Source of the DNA: Perkinsus chesapeaki | Lineage: Eukaryota > Perkinsozoa > Perkinsida > Perkinsidae | Length of the DNA: 53,637 bases | Direction: 5' to 3' | Assembly: GCA_013115145.1 (NCBI GenBank) | Contig: JAAPAO010000200.1 | Span: 1 to 53,637, forward strand | Part shown: positions 34,072 to 46,332 of the stretch, in pieces | Layout of the letters: each line of letters starts with the position of its first letter | How positions within the stretch are numbered: position 1 is the stretch's first letter | Notes under the pieces: model-generated | What the model saw: the letters and a program-made list of their open reading frames with translations, nothing else | Database searches by the model: none | What the model was told of the DNA's origin: nothing | Made by a program: the position numbers and the translations under genes

Positions 34072-35808
34072 ATGCCCCCCACCGTACCATCCAGAACATC
34101 GTTGGCCCGTGGCAGCTTCGTGAAAAAGCTTCCCGTTGTCGGAGCCATCTCTGGCCTCTGCAAAGACTTCGGGTGGAAGTTGATTTTCATGCTTCATTTC
34201 ACCAACCATTGGGCGAAAGGCTTCAGCTACATCATGATAGCCTCGACCATTCGATTCTACTTTCGTGCCATGAATGTGCCTGGTCCTGACATCGATCGCT
34301 ATTATTCTGTAATATTCATGCCTTGGGCCATGAAGCCTTGGTTAGGTGTGATCTCTGATTCGGTCCCTATTTTCGGCTATCATAAGTTGCCCTATATGAT
34401 GCTCATCAGCCTTCTTGGCCTTATAGGGACAATCGTGGCCGTCTCATTGAAACTGGTTGAGAGTAACGCCCCCATTGCTACCGTGGGTCTATTCTGTGCA
34501 AATCTTCAAATTATGGGTTATGACCTCTTCGCAGAAGCCGTCTATTCACGTCGTCTGGCGGTCGTTCCAGACTCCGGCCCAAGTCTTGTCAGTTACGTTT
34601 GGGCCGGTAATCAGCTTCTTGGTCTATTCGCTACACTGCTGGTTGGTTTCATCGTTGAACACGCTGATGGTGTTTGGGGCCTCGGTGGTGCGCAGTGGGC
34701 AATTCTTACTACTATCTTCACATCATCAACTGTTATTATCCCCGCATGGATGAACTTTTTCGAGGAACCCAAGGTGACCAAAGAAGAGGCAAGAGCGCAC
34801 CGCAAGCATTTATGGGGAAGCCAGAAAGAAGTTGCGATTCTGTCTGTCGTTGTTGGTCTTACAGCTGTCGGATATTCTGTCATCAACCTAGTTGCCAGAT
34901 CCAATACTGTAGCCTTCGTGACAGCTCTTGTGAGTGTCGCTCTACTCACTGGATTCGCTTTCTCTGTGATGCGACCTGTGATTGGTAAACTAATGTTGTT
35001 CAATGCAATATCACAAGTCACTATCATATCAGTTGGTGGCCCGTCGATCTATTTTTTCACTGATGACGAGCAACAGTATCCCGCCGGGCCTCACTTTTCT
35101 GACATTTTCTATGGTTCAGTTCTCGGCACGGTAGGGCAACTCTGCTCCGTTCTTGCTATTTTCGCCTTTGGCAAGTTTATGAAGAAGTGGAAGTACCGAA
35201 CAGTATACCTTGTCATGACGATTATGCTCGTTGTCATGCAGTCTGGTGATCCCATCATCTTTTCACGTCTTAACGTTCGTATTGGTATTCCAGACCATGT
35301 ATTTGCAGTGGGAAGCACTGCTCTAGTAGCCGCAGTGTCCATGATACAGTTCATGCCTGGTTTCCTGATTCTCTCTCACTTATGTCCTAAAAATATGGAG
35401 GCTACGATGTTCGCTTTGCTGGCATCTTTGTCAAACTACAGCCAAAACGTCACCCCTCCAATCGCTGGTTACATAAGTCAATTGCTTGGCGTCACACCGA
35501 GAGGGCTGCCTGGTGTTGATGAGTCGGAGACCTTTACTAATCTTTGGATCGTCTCATTGATATTGATGGGCCTTAGTATAACATCGATCTTCTTCTTATG
35601 GCTCATTCCTAATGCCAGAATGAATGAGCGCATTCTGATTGATGGTGATGACACATCAGCTACGGCTGGGTCTTTGGTGGAAAGGTGGTTCAAAGGAAAG
35701 AAAACTGGTGACACCAAGAGCGAGGTTAACTATGAAGTGAGCTCTGAGAAACCATTGGATCCTCCAAGTGATAAGGAGGATAAGAACAATACCGAACTCA
35801 TTCGTTAG
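34072..35808 (+). CDS. BT1-family (folate-biopterin type) membrane transporter
   Basis: This is a 578-residue single-exon protein. The ATG at 34072 (MPPTVPSRTSLARGSF) is the first in the frame; the frame is open further upstream but without ATG. Around twelve hydrophobic segments are spread along it. Family landmarks are visible: the first loop ATIRFYFRAMNVPGPDI-like (TIRFYFRAMNVPGPDIDRYY), MPWAMKPWLGVISDSVPIFGY, QIMGYDLFAEAVYSRRLA and NYSQNVTPPIAGYISQLLGV. BT1 proteins import folates, biopterin or related compounds in kinetoplastids, apicomplexans, plastids and cyanobacteria. They are numerous in alveolates, and substrates cannot be read from sequence. The C-terminal tail (about 70 residues) is charged and probably cytosolic. 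It is intronless, unlike most neighbours. Confidence 0.88.
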   Translation: MPPTVPSRTSLARGSFVKKLPVVGAISGLCKDFGWKLIFMLHFTNHWAKGFSYIMIASTIRFYFRAMNVPGPDIDRYYSVIFMPWAMKPWLGVISDSVPIFGYHKLPYMMLISLLGLIGTIVAVSLKLVESNAPIATVGLFCANLQIMGYDLFAEAVYSRRLAVVPDSGPSLVSYVWAGNQLLGLFATLLVGFIVEHADGVWGLGGAQWAILTTIFTSSTVIIPAWMNFFEEPKVTKEEARAHRKHLWGSQKEVAILSVVVGLTAVGYSVINLVARSNTVAFVTALVSVALLTGFAFSVMRPVIGKLMLFNAISQVTIISVGGPSIYFFTDDEQQYPAGPHFSDIFYGSVLGTVGQLCSVLAIFAFGKFMKKWKYRTVYLVMTIMLVVMQSGDPIIFSRLNVRIGIPDHVFAVGSTALVAAVSMIQFMPGFLILSHLCPKNMEATMFALLASLSNYSQNVTPPIAGYISQLLGVTPRGLPGVDESETFTNLWIVSLILMGLSITSIFFLWLIPNARMNERILIDGDDTSATAGSLVERWFKGKKTGDTKSEVNYEVSSEKPLDPPSDKEDKNNTELIR

Positions 35809-36794
35809 TCGGCGTTCGAGGCATTATTATTTCACCTCTACGCCACTGTCTATCTGTCTGCTGACTACGCGAGTCTCCAATATCTTCTGTCACTGTATGT
35901 CACTATTTCTGGGTGGTCGACTTTTGGTAATGACGGTCACTGTGTTGGTAATATGACGCGGGCATTCTGTTAGATGCGGCCGATTCAAGTGCTTATTTGA
36001 AGGGCACCTTCTGTAAAGTACGTACTCTTTTTCCTGCCCTTGTTTCATATCCATCAATGCCATTAATACAATTTGACTCCGAATGCGGTAATGCTAGTTG
36101 ATATCGCGGCCGTCCTTGCCAGCAAGTCCTCGTAAAACTATCAAAACGCTATTTTTCATATCAGACTTAAGGTCAAACAGTTGAATATAACTTCCTGATA
36201 TTGTGTTTTTGTGTTTGTTAATTATTGGCACCCCTCCTGATGCCCCAACTGACTTCTAGTAGACGATGAGTATCTCATTAGCTAAAGGCGGATGTGTAGG
36301 TGGGTTTATACCAAGTCGGGTTCCATAACGGGCCAACCGTGAAGATTGGAGGTGTAATCACTGATGGTGAATCACCATGCTAGAAGTTCTAGCATTACCC
36401 ACTGACCGAATCACCGATGTGCCTCTGTCGAAAGCACTGTCACCCTGGGCCCAGTATTCTCGAGACATTTTTATTTTGTATCCCCTACTCCCTACTCTCC
36501 CCTTTTTGTTCTATACGCTGATCGCTAAGGGACATCCGCACCTTGCTCTCGTGTTTCTTTGTATTCTATGCGCTACTCGAAAGACTAGAGTGAAGTACAC
36601 ACGGCCTTTCTATAGGTGTTTTAAATACATGTATATCGGTGTCTATCCTCTACAATTGGTGCTTGGATATGCTTTGCGATGTTTGTCCGACTCAACTCGA
36701 CCCGCTGGCACCCATGCCCACGTTGTTGTGTTGATTGAGGATAGAATCGCGACTGCGGAGAGCCTGTATTGAGGACCAACTGGAGTTGGCGAAT
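35809..36794. other. Intergenic region with one 131-codon ORF
   Basis: An ORF at 36377-36772 (+) encodes a hydrophobic segment (YPLLPTLPFLFYTLIA) followed by basic motifs (RKTRVKYTRPFYRCFKYMYI). It could be a small membrane protein or the N-terminal exon of an acyltransferase-like protein, but no motif settles it and nothing continues it downstream. The rest has no coding signal and includes the 3' ends of two convergent genes. Confidence 0.35.
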
Positions 36795-39179
36795 TCAAAG
36801 TGGGAGATGACTGACAGTAGCACCCATCGTGTGTAACGTCGGAGTTCCGCCTAGAGATGATGTGGTCATCTTAACAGCCAGCATGAGCTGTTTGGAATTC
36901 CAGTGTAGATGGGCTCTATTAGCTTCAAATGACATCTCCGCGAACTCGGCAGAGAGTAATGTTATTTGTTGAGAGAAGGGCAGGCCTGTTACTTTCTGCT
37001 TCGTGTCGCTAATATGTCGATGGTGGTAGATTTGTTCCGGAGGCAATTGTTAATATTATAAACACAAATCGTATAAATGGTAAAATGACCGGATATAGGC
37101 AATATTACGAGCGATTGCCGCCGCCTGATTGAGTGACTCTGCTTACACCAATGAGCCCGTTCAGGAACCACTGCAATCGAGAATAAATAAATGACTGGAA
37201 CTTGGGGTTCTCTATACTAGTTGGCGGCCAACGCAGAGAATCTGCGGCTACAAGAGCAGAACTTTCCATCAGTTCACCGAGACCGTGATCCTCCAGCGAA
37301 CATAGTAACTTCAAGTCATCTGTTTCTGTCCACGTCCAAGTTGGATCTTCTCTCCACGTAGGAGGCGCCCGACCAGTCTGTGCAGTAATCCTCTGTGATA
37401 CACTTGACAGATAAGAAGGATCACTTGTACTGAGGAGCAAAAATGGTCGTGAAATGTTGGCTGATGATGATGACGCTTACCTCAACCTTTCAATAGTGAG
37501 TCTTATAAGATAAAGCTGTCCGTACCGTCGCATAAAGTTCATTCCTTCTCCAATGAGATAATTATCCAAAGGAGTGCCGTCCGGAAAATGGGTTGGGAAT
37601 CTTTCAAGACTCTCCTCGCCTTGGGACATTCTACTTTCAATATCGTTAACAATCTGAGGAAGCCAGAGCCCGATAACCGCGCGCATTATGGGTGGAAGGG
37701 GCGGCTTACTTTCAGGTAACGGAAGAACATGACAACGTAAGCGTCGAAAATGTGACGTGGTAATCCTCGGAACTCTGGTGGAGATCGGGGTTGAGTGGCA
37801 TGCGGTCGTTCTCTGGGAATGTAGAAGCGCATCGCGAAGGCGAAAAATCTTCTTCTGGCATCGAGGGGAAAGAACTCCCAAACAGATCTGATGTAAGACA
37901 CTCCTCGTAAATGTGAAAATGGGGAAATGGAATTGTACCTTCCATGGAGCTCTACAAGCTCTTTCACACTCAACGTCTCCCAAATGTTTGGGATCCTCGT
38001 AGGTGATCGAGGGGCACCACTGCCATTGCTGTTGAACCCAAAGGAGGGCTGGCCTGAGCCGAAGGTAGGCGGAAGACCAACTTGAGCTCCATAGCCGCTC
38101 GAATTCCTCTGAAATTAAAAAACTGTTTCGAAAGTCTAGGTTAAGTCCAATCTTACCGAGGCTTGCCCGAAGCGTCCCATATTGACTTGGTTCATAGATT
38201 GCTGCAATTGACGGGGTACCCCTTGGGAGTCTAACACAGCGGTGCTACGTGTGATATATAGTGCAGGGTCCGAAGTACGACTGGGTTCACCGAGGGCCTG
38301 GAATCCAGTTGCCCCTCCGGTCTCCCTAGATACACCACCACCATCAGCGGGCCTTCCTCCCGAAGCAGCCTGGGCTTGAACAGACCAAGGTTGACGGGCC
38401 TCTTCAAGTAGGACGGCCAGTACTTCATATATTTTATGGTTTTCCATGCCCCTTACTAAGCGGGCACCATCACTTACAGCTAAGAACAACGTGGGTCGAT
38501 CGGGGCCTCTGATGAATTGACCGTTACCAAGATAGACGTAGACGTAGAATCCGCTTGAGGAAAGCGTGACACCAACAAGTAGTTCCCCTTGCATTTGCTT
38601 ATGTTGAGAGATAGGCGCTGTAGTCGAAGACATCGCCGGGATAGGCTCTGCACGAGGACTTGGATTTGGGGGTTGAGGACGTGCATAGGGATGAGTTAAG
38701 ATATTACTGCTAGTAGCCCTTTGTGGTGGTGGTGGAGGGTTGGGGTTAACGAAATCATTGTTGGTTACAGTTTTACGAGCAGCAGGAGAGTCAGCACTCA
38801 ACGTATCAGAAGTACGGGACAGACCGGGGGGCAGAATTCCCCCGTCAGCGTACAGTTGAAGAACGTCAGTACGCTTGGCCTCGGCCTGCCCTTGCCGAAG
38901 TCGCTCAACAGCGACCAGCGCCGCACTCGAACCGAATCGCATGTTCTCGAGATAGCAGGCATGAAGAGTTGGGCACGAGAGTATGTCATAGGCCTCCTTG
39001 ATGGTCTTAAAGAACTCCTCGGAGGCCTTCCTCAGTTCCTTGGACTCGGTATTCACCGTGCTCGGATGGAACCGTAGCGAAAGACTTAGATACGCCGATC
39101 GTATACGTTCCTTATCAGCCGACGGAGGTACTCCGAGAACTTCGAAGAGAGTTGGCGGTTGCGTTTTAGCATTCATCAT
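36795..39179 (-). CDS. J-like domain protein with HPS instead of HPD
   Basis: Six exons on the minus strand join in phase: 39179-38157, 38108-37939, 37887-37710, 37653-37481, 37429-37147 and 36995-36795 (2,028 nt, 675 residues). Residues about 8-80 form a J-domain-like fold: TLFEVLGVPPSADKERIRSA, LSLSLRFHPS, EEFFKTIKEAYDILSCP. The catalytic HPD tripeptide that stimulates Hsp70 is HPS, so Hsp70 activation is doubtful. A Pro-rich linker follows (NPNPPPPPQRA), then a segment with GVTLSSSGFYVYVYLGNG. The C-terminal exons have helical, Trp/Phe-rich text (SVWEFFPLDARRRFFAFAMR, IVNDIESRMSQGEESLERF) that I do not recognise. Four of the five introns are 48-56 nt. The ATG at 39179 precedes MNAKTQPPTLFEVLG, the natural J-domain start. 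Confidence 0.78.
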
Positions 39180-39279
39180 AATAAAAAATAAATGCTGAAA
39201 AAATCGTGAGCTATCTAACTGTTTCAGGCCTCAAGGGATACGCGTGCACAAGTCTCAGTGGTACATAGAGATATGGTAG

Positions 39280-41212
39280 CTAAGACGAAGAGCGAGTAAA
39301 CACAAAGGTAGTGTAGAAGTTGAAGACAGGCTCCTCTTCTGGCGACAATACAACGCCTGAATGCTTCCTTCGGAAAGTCCTAACCACGTCGCACTTCGTC
39401 TCGTAGTGGTCCAGAAACGCGCCGAAATTTGCGTGCAGCACGCACTTGAGATTTGATCCACGTGCTGCCGCGTCGAAGGACTTGAAGGGAACCATGTACT
39501 CAGCTTGGTCGTCAATGCTTTCGATAAGCCAAAACCGATATACCACACCCCATATAGAAGAACACATCTTATGATCGATGACCGCCGCCGCAGATTCACC
39601 TTGAGGAACTGCTGTACGCGTGCGGCAGAGTTTAGCCAACTCTTCCTTCTCGAAGGTCACACTATAGTGGTCATTGCCGAACTTCGCAGAACCGTCCGAA
39701 GATATCGTTGTATGCTTAAGCCTGTTAGATATGGTCTCGCTGCAGGGAATGGTACCGATGAAATTGCCACCAGGTTTTAGGACAGCTGAAACTCTGGCTA
39801 ATAGCTGCTGCGCGGCTTCCTCGCTGGACATAAGATAGTGCATAGCCAGTTGCATGGAGACAGTATCGAAAACTCTAGTGTCACCAGCAGCCGCAGCACA
39901 GCAAACTCCTTCTTGCTCGGCGATTAAGATTGCCTGAAAAAGTACAAATGAGTGATAGGTAAATTCCAGCTGCATGGAAAAGCGACACGGCGAGCCAATG
40001 CGACGCGACGTGGATCTGGAACGAGACCTGTGCGACTTCACCGACCTTCTTAAACGTTGTCTCGTCTTCCAGGTTGCCTTGGATGAATACTGCACGGTAC
40101 TGCAATCTCTGCTCGGATTCACCGTATCGGCGTTTGGCTTCTTCAATGGCCTCGGAAGATATATCAATACCGATGTACAACCTGCCAAAAGAGAATGCGA
40201 CGCCGAACGATCGCATAGCTAAATCAAGTTCTGGAACGTTTTCTCACCTCGGTTTGCACGCACTGTATTTCCACAAATCCTGCCCGTGTCCGCAGGCGAG
40301 GTCCAGGACCACCGGGCCCGACGGGGGTACGAACTTCTCTATCAGCACACGCTTCACCAAGTTGTTGTACTTCCTCAAGGCCCCAACTTCAGATTCATTT
40401 TGGGACACCTGGTTCCTGGTTTTACGGTCGTAGTGGTCCTGCACGTTGAAACTGGCCGCGGCTCCAGCGGCGGTGAAGAGGTTTTCGTAGCACAGAGCTG
40501 GCGCGGGCATGCCGTCGGCCATCGTAGCGAGCGACTCGGCATTACGGAGCAAATCTCGGACGGCCACGCTGAGTCCATGTGAATGGTGCCCAATCATTCT
40601 GGTATATTGGTTTCTCAGCAGGGAGGGATTCACATCAACCCTGAGGCCGCGCCCTTGGACCACGACGCGCCACCAGAGATCAGGGCCCTTGTTGAAACGG
40701 AAGACCGTGCAGGGCCCCTCGGGACCTTGGTAGTCTATCTGGGGAATGCAGACGTCCACTCGTAGATGAATGCTGCTTTCGGGCCGATATATCAGGTACC
40801 GCTCGACGATCTCCTCACCACCAGTGGGTGCCACAGTCGCCTCCGAAACGTCAACACTGGTCCAACCAGCTTCGTGTGCTTTGAGGGATTGCACTGCCTT
40901 CGAGGGTTCCTGTAGAGCTGCGTCATCCTTAGTATCGAAGGAGCCGCTAGGATCGATGAAGCAACAACCAGTCGCTCGGGATATGGGTAGACCGACAGAC
41001 TCACCGCTCATCTTGTCAGTGAACGTAACCAAGGATACCGATAACCGAACCTCCTCTTTCGGACGAGACGCCAGAGCCTTTATAAGACCGCCTTCGAGCC
41101 GCCGGAAGATGGGCATGTAGGAGGACCCTGAGAGCTCGCTCGGGGCGCACATTCGCAACTGTCTCGGAATTCCGTCTTTGGGCGGTTGCACTGCCGGGGT
41201 GGCGCTTGTCAT
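39280..41212 (-). CDS. mRNA cap guanine-N7 methyltransferase (RNMT/ABD1 type)
   Basis: Three exons, 41212-40248, 40181-40028 and 39933-39280, join in phase to 590 residues. The C-terminal 340 residues fit the cap-0 enzyme that methylates GpppN caps with S-adenosylmethionine: VQDHYDRKTRNQV, LRKYNNLVKRVLIEKF, SAM-binding VLDLACGHGQDLWKY, LYIGIDISSEAIEEAKRRY, FDTVSMQLAMHYLMSS, LKPGGNFIGTIP, FGNDHYSVTF and the late Phe-rich LHANFGAFLDHYE. The N-terminal roughly 250 residues are longer than in yeast ABD1 and carry strand-like text (KEEVRLSVSLVTFTD, ERYLIYRPESSIHLRVD, CTVFRFNKGPDLWWRVVVQG) that I cannot place. A degenerate triphosphatase-like barrel is possible but unproven. Start at 41212 is the first ATG of the exon. 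Confidence 0.88.
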
Positions 41213-41571
41213 CGTATAGGGGCAGAAACAAGAAGCTGAGAGAGTGGTGAAAGATACTCCAGAGAACTCAAGACGAAATTCAGAGGTGTCATGTCACAAC
41301 CATTTGAACAAATTATAGTCCTCCAAGCTGAACGGCACTCGCCACTGTGGAGGTAGATGCTTAGGTATGATAGGCCGCCTTAAAGCATGATGATAAGGTT
41401 CCTTAAGAGACGGAACAACTCACATTTGTCTTGGCGGAACCTGGGGCACGTGCATGTTGTCAGAGTGAATGTCAAGACTGGTGTCGAGCTTCTTTCCGTC
41501 AACGTAGTGAGCAGCGATATAAAGTCTGTAACTGCGCGGAGGGTACAAAGATCCCAGCTCAGACGATTCCC

Positions 41572-44500
41572 TCACTTCTCCTCGGAGCCAGGCTTAGTGC
41601 AAATGGAGCGCATTAGGGGACGAGGGCCGCCACTCGGTCGATGATTCCGACTGAGAATCCTGCTGCCGTTGAGGGAGTAGTTGGCGTCCAAGTAGACCTT
41701 TCCATCACACTCGCCCCTGGTCCCCTTAAGCGTAAGATGAGCGTCCTTCATAGGGTGCTTGAAGAGAACCCCGGGATGAGTAAAGCGATAGAGATCTCGT
41801 TGGAGCTCAGGGCCACAGGTGAGCCTATGGCCATAAGAGCCAGTATCAACATCTGTCGCAGCTATACCGTGCCCTGACAAAGACACTTGTCAGGGGGGGG
41901 TGGTATGAGCTGCATGTACCAAGATGGAAGGAATACAACTGGGGGACAGAGGGCACCGCGAAGACTGTCGAGATGGGAGTGCTGGGAGGACCATCTGCAA
42001 GAAGTGCCATGGGACAACTCTGCAGGGAAAAGCCGCCCGCGAGGGATGCCACCACCAGAGCCGGACGCAACGTCGGTCATCGTGAAACCAATATTTCTGA
42101 AATCACACACAACCAAGCGGGCAGGTTTGTCAAGACTCCATGGTGAGCTCGATTCCGGCGCCGCCGAACCGACCGAGATCAGAGGAGTTCGCAGGAGACC
42201 CAGATGAAGCTCGGGGGCGTTTCGGCGTCCCGCTTCCTCGAGGAGACGCGCAATCGGGCCCGATGCCGGTGTAACTGACCGAAACGTTGAACTATGGCGA
42301 ATACCGACGCGCTCACATCCACTCGATGAAAGGGTGATGAAATTCATAGGGATAAGCCGGCAGCAGCGGTGCAAGGTTCTGGAGGATATAAAGGAAGTTC
42401 TGAAGGGGAAATGAAAAATGTTCAACCACAGAGAAAGCTACTTCGAGCGTTGGCCAGAAGAAGATGTACTCCCCCAGAAGGTCACCGCTGACGAGGTTGA
42501 TGCTATCGAGCCCGAAGATCGCTGCCGCGGAGATATCGCAGGAACCTGACACTGAAGCTCGACCGAGCGTGGAAGATACGCTTACTTCCGTCATCTCCGC
42601 AAGGCTGCAGGGTCATGCCGCATGGGCTCAAGCTTGCAGTTCGGCAGTCCAGGGTGCTGGAGAAGAGGTACGTCTGCCCGCCAGAGGAGGCTCCTCGATC
42701 AATGGCCGGTGAAATCGGTGCGGTGGGAAGAGTTACCGAGGGACTCGGACCAGCGGCGAACGGAACTGGGCGTAATATCCTACAATGGTTACTGCTGACT
42801 GCGTCAAAACGTACCATGGCCGCGCCACATCCCTGGCGCACGGCTGACCAGCTCGTCACTGAGATCTACACTAGTGTAGGCGACTTCATACCTGAGACTA
42901 AGTATAGACGGAATGACCAGCATCAGCAGCAGCTTACCCTCCCCCGTCCTCGGGGGGAAGTTGCTTGAACGCTCTGAGCAACTGCATTTTCACAAAACCA
43001 GGCGCTGAGTTGGGGGAGTTCAGCACCACATCCAAGAGCTCGGCCATAACACCTAGATTGAATACAGGCAGAATATCAGCTCGAAGACTTTACTCGGCAC
43101 TTCTGGACATGAACTTGTTCCATTGTTGGAGCGAACAGGGCCGAGGGAGGGAGAGGCTACCATCCCCGGGATGGAGCTGTTCCGTGGACTGGCCGCCGAG
43201 TCGCCGGGCACATCTGAGAAGATGAGGCTCTGATATGGCCGAGTGGGAGACTTCGTACCCAGCCTCTTCGATGGCAATGACAACTTCATGACATTGTGGA
43301 GGAGAGGGTTGTAGTGGGTGTAGGAGAACTCCAGCAACCTGTCTCGGACCTGAGGAGAGAGTAGGTTCGCTGATAGGGGTCTGTCGTACAGCCTTGGGCA
43401 ATGACCCTTGAGTATCCAGCTCTAAAACGTTATCAATAAAAGCTTTGTGATCATAGACCAAAGCACCTACGTACCTGAAGGGGAGTAAAGAGAGCAGCAT
43501 GATCGACTCAGGTAGCGTACTCAGGGTGGTAAGGCAAATGAAGGAGCTTAGCCCGCGCCATGTGCTCCGGAGGATTCGTGGCTAATCGGTGATAGTCTAC
43601 ATGAACCTATGAGACCGATAAGGGGACGCTCCAAGAGGCAGCAGCACAGATCACATTGCAAGGCGCTCTTAAAGTGTCTCCGAAGTCCTTCGGCGGGGGC
43701 ACCCGCCGCCATCTGCTCTGGTCAAAGCTGACATCACTGTTGTCCTCTCCGCTGTCCGTTGTGGTTGGAGGAGGAGCGTTCAGTGAGTCGTAATAGTTGA
43801 TGGAACCGGAAGGGGTTGATGAGGCGGGGTTGTGGAGTAGGAGTAAGTAGCTTACTATCGGTGCTTGGGTCGCTCTCCTCCGTGCCATCATCGTAAGTAA
43901 TCGTCGAAACGCACGTGGACACCTTCAGCAACGCCTCCTGGGCGACCTTCCGCAGGTCCAACCCGCCTCGGGACCCTCCACCGGCCTGAGTTCCTCGACG
44001 GGCACTCTGTCGGCCACTGAGAGAGTTCTGGCGTCCTGATGAGGTGCGATGTGACGGAGGAGCGGTATGGCAGGCATCACCGTGAATGGAGGACTTCATT
44101 ATTCTCGGAACGTTGGTGCGTCTTTGAACCTTGAACGGACGTCGATGAAGTCCAAGACTCCCGGAAGTAGTTCTTACCAGAACGCCTGGAGGGCCTCCTA
44201 TCATACCCGAGACGGCCGGGCCACTGCCTAGTATCTTAAGCCAGGTGGTGTACCTGTATACGGCGACGGCGGTCGAAGAGGAAGGAGCGACCCTATAGAC
44301 TTACTCTTGAACGGCCCACTCGTCACCATTGAGGAGATCAATAAGTCGGTCACCTGGAGGGCTGATAGTTCTAATTATTTGGAATGAATCAAGTCGGCTA
44401 GACTGCCCTGAAGGAGGAGGATGAGCTCGCCACGGAGGAGTTGATGAGGTGGTTACCTCGGTTAAGCCGTATATGCATTTCGAGGCGCATCCCTTGAAGA

Positions 44501-45268
44501 TAGGTGAAGGGGAAGGTCTTGAGGACGTGGGTATACAGTCCAGCTTCACTGTTGAACTCGAATGACAGCAGCTTCCGGAGGAAGCCAAGGGCAACACAGG
44601 CCGACACAGGTGGGGTCTCGGAGAGGCTGCCAACCTGAGAGAGAAGGAGCTCCGGGTCGACTAAGTCACGGGCGCCCGACCTCCGGCAGCAGGCCAACTG
44701 GTGTTGAAGCATCACCATACTGGGGGTAGGCGGCGTTCTCGTTGTAGAGGTAGCTCTGGCCGGTCGGATCAAAGCCGATGAAGAGGACTCGAATGGAGGG
44801 CTCTCGGTACTGCGGTTTGTTCTGGGCGAACCAGCACTCGAACGTCCTGATAATTTGAACCTGATTACATACAGTATGAGCCCGGCTTATGAGTCTACAG
44901 TTACCTTGTCGTTACTTGGCGAATCATCGGCCACCTCATCCGTGAGAGGGCCCGACTCCCCTTGGGCTTCCAGCAGCTGAAGGCATCCACCGTCACAGAC
45001 AGTGCCGAGGCGCAAGAGGGTACCTTTTCCATGAAAGATCCCAATGCCGCACAAGCCTCCTCATCGGGCGTCATCTTCCTTGTCATTTCACCTTTGCCTT
45101 CAACACCAGCTACGGGGACCGGTCGCAGCGGACTTGTCACATGCAGGGAGTTATCAATACTGTCGGGACCGTGAAGGTGCTCGCCGAACGACCTGCCTGA
45201 GGGCGGACAAGTCCCGGGAAGCTACTCCCCGGTGTAAAGCTATCACCGCTGAACTCGCTCGAGGGTAC
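41572..45268 (-). CDS. Probable 3' exons of the PX protein, unresolved
   Basis: Coding-like segments continue on the minus strand, but I could not phase them all. Examples: MTRKMTPDEEACAALGSFME at about 45080; a segment at 44850-44720 with IIRTFECWFAQNKPQYREPS then IRVLFIGFDPTGQSYLY; SACVALGFLRKLLSFEFNSE and HVLKTFPFTYLQGMRLEMHI around 44610-44450; Ser/Pro-rich text at 43830-43640 (LNAPPPTTTDSGEDNSDVSF); YVGALVYDHKAFIDNVLELD at 43470; FDAVSSNHCRILRPVPFAAG at 42820; LVVCDFRNIGFTMTDVASGS near 42120; and a last stretch to a stop at 41572. They may belong to one protein of about 1,000 residues or to two genes. No known domain is recognised after PX. Confidence 0.4.
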
Positions 45269-46332
45269 CTGCCCGACAAGCGAGGAGGGGGGGTTGTAGA
45301 GGTCATTCCGAAGGCTCAAGGGGACTTCTAGGAACTCGGAAACCTGCAAACCGATTCCCGGGTGAGTTGAGGGCGGCACATTTCTCACCACATTTTGCAT
45401 GCTTGGCGACATCACCAACAAGAAGGGCAGAAGGTTGTCCAGGTACTGCTGGAGGCCCTCCCGCCGGGCAGCTACAAATTCTGGATCGAGCCGCGGCACT
45501 GAGGTAAGAGGATGATGAGCAGGGTAGGCTCTCACTGCAGCTGCTCACCGAGAAGGGTTTTGGGAGGCAGCTCTGGGAGGCGCAAGGCATGCTGAACGGA
45601 CTCGGCGGCAGAGAGGAGCAACCTAAAACCAGAAGGAGTGCTGGCGCCTCCAATTCGGTGGCGCGAAGATTGAAGGCGCCTGGCGCGTGCACATGAACCA
45701 TGCCTCAATTGTCCCACCTGTGAAGCTTGTGGTCGGCCTCACTGAATGCACTGTATCGTCGGTAGACGGTCCAAGTATCACTGACCCCTCCTGAGGGTCC
45801 CTCGAATAGTTGTAGCTTCACAGTGTACCTGAGAATGAGGGGGGTATCAATATGTGCCGTGTTGTGCTGCAGCTCCTACATAACGTACTGCCTACCCAGT
45901 GTCGGCGTAACACTATCAGCAGAGATGATCGAGGCTCTCAGTTGCATTACCATACCACCAAGAGCTAATAGGCATCAACAAGGCAACATTATCGGGCGAA
46001 TCGATACCAAAGTCACTCATGGAAAGGTGGAGCAACACAGAACAAAGGCAACACGGAAAACTCTCGAGAATGTGGCTAACGGGGAAAGGGGAGTGCACTC
46101 ATCGGCGGGAGGATGTACGGCGACCCTGAGGGGAATACAAAGCACAAGTTTGAGACGCGCAAACACAAGGATCATTAGCTTACTTCATCTCGGCTGGAGC
46201 CTCGCTCCCTCCGGATTGGCTCCCTGCGAGAGCCGCTGGAGGATCTCCTCGGTATTTTTTCGAAAGGGCTGGAAGATCTTCTGTGACCTGAAAGGCAAGG
46301 AAGTTCGCAATGGTCGGAAAGGTAGGGATCAT
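45269..46332 (-). CDS. PX-domain (phosphoinositide-binding) protein, 5' part
   Basis: Five minus-strand exons join in phase: 46332-46184, 45828-45718, 45622-45549, 45498-45392 and 45343-45269 (172 codons). They spell a PX domain: YTVKLQLFEG, DTWTVYRRYSAFSEADHKLH, LRLPELPPKTLLG, LDPEFVAARREGLQQYLDNL, SPSMQNVSEFLEVP. RRYS and the Pro-rich loop before the RR-containing helix are the usual phosphoinositide-contact regions, suggesting a sorting-nexin-like protein on endosomal membranes. The first exon (MIPTFPTIANFLAFQ) may be shorter, because CTTTCAG before VTEDLPALSKK looks like an acceptor, and an extra exon between 46184 and 45828 is possible. The protein continues into the next feature. Confidence 0.75.

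Noticed and set aside
33629-34123. 164-codon plus ORF upstream of the BT1 transporter
   Set aside because: Overlaps the transporter start in another frame, has low-information composition and no domain; more likely 5' untranslated sequence.
43090-43337. Plus- and minus-strand ORFs considered as a separate gene
   Set aside because: Protein-like text is clearer on minus and fits the long PX-region transcription unit; no independent start or domain.
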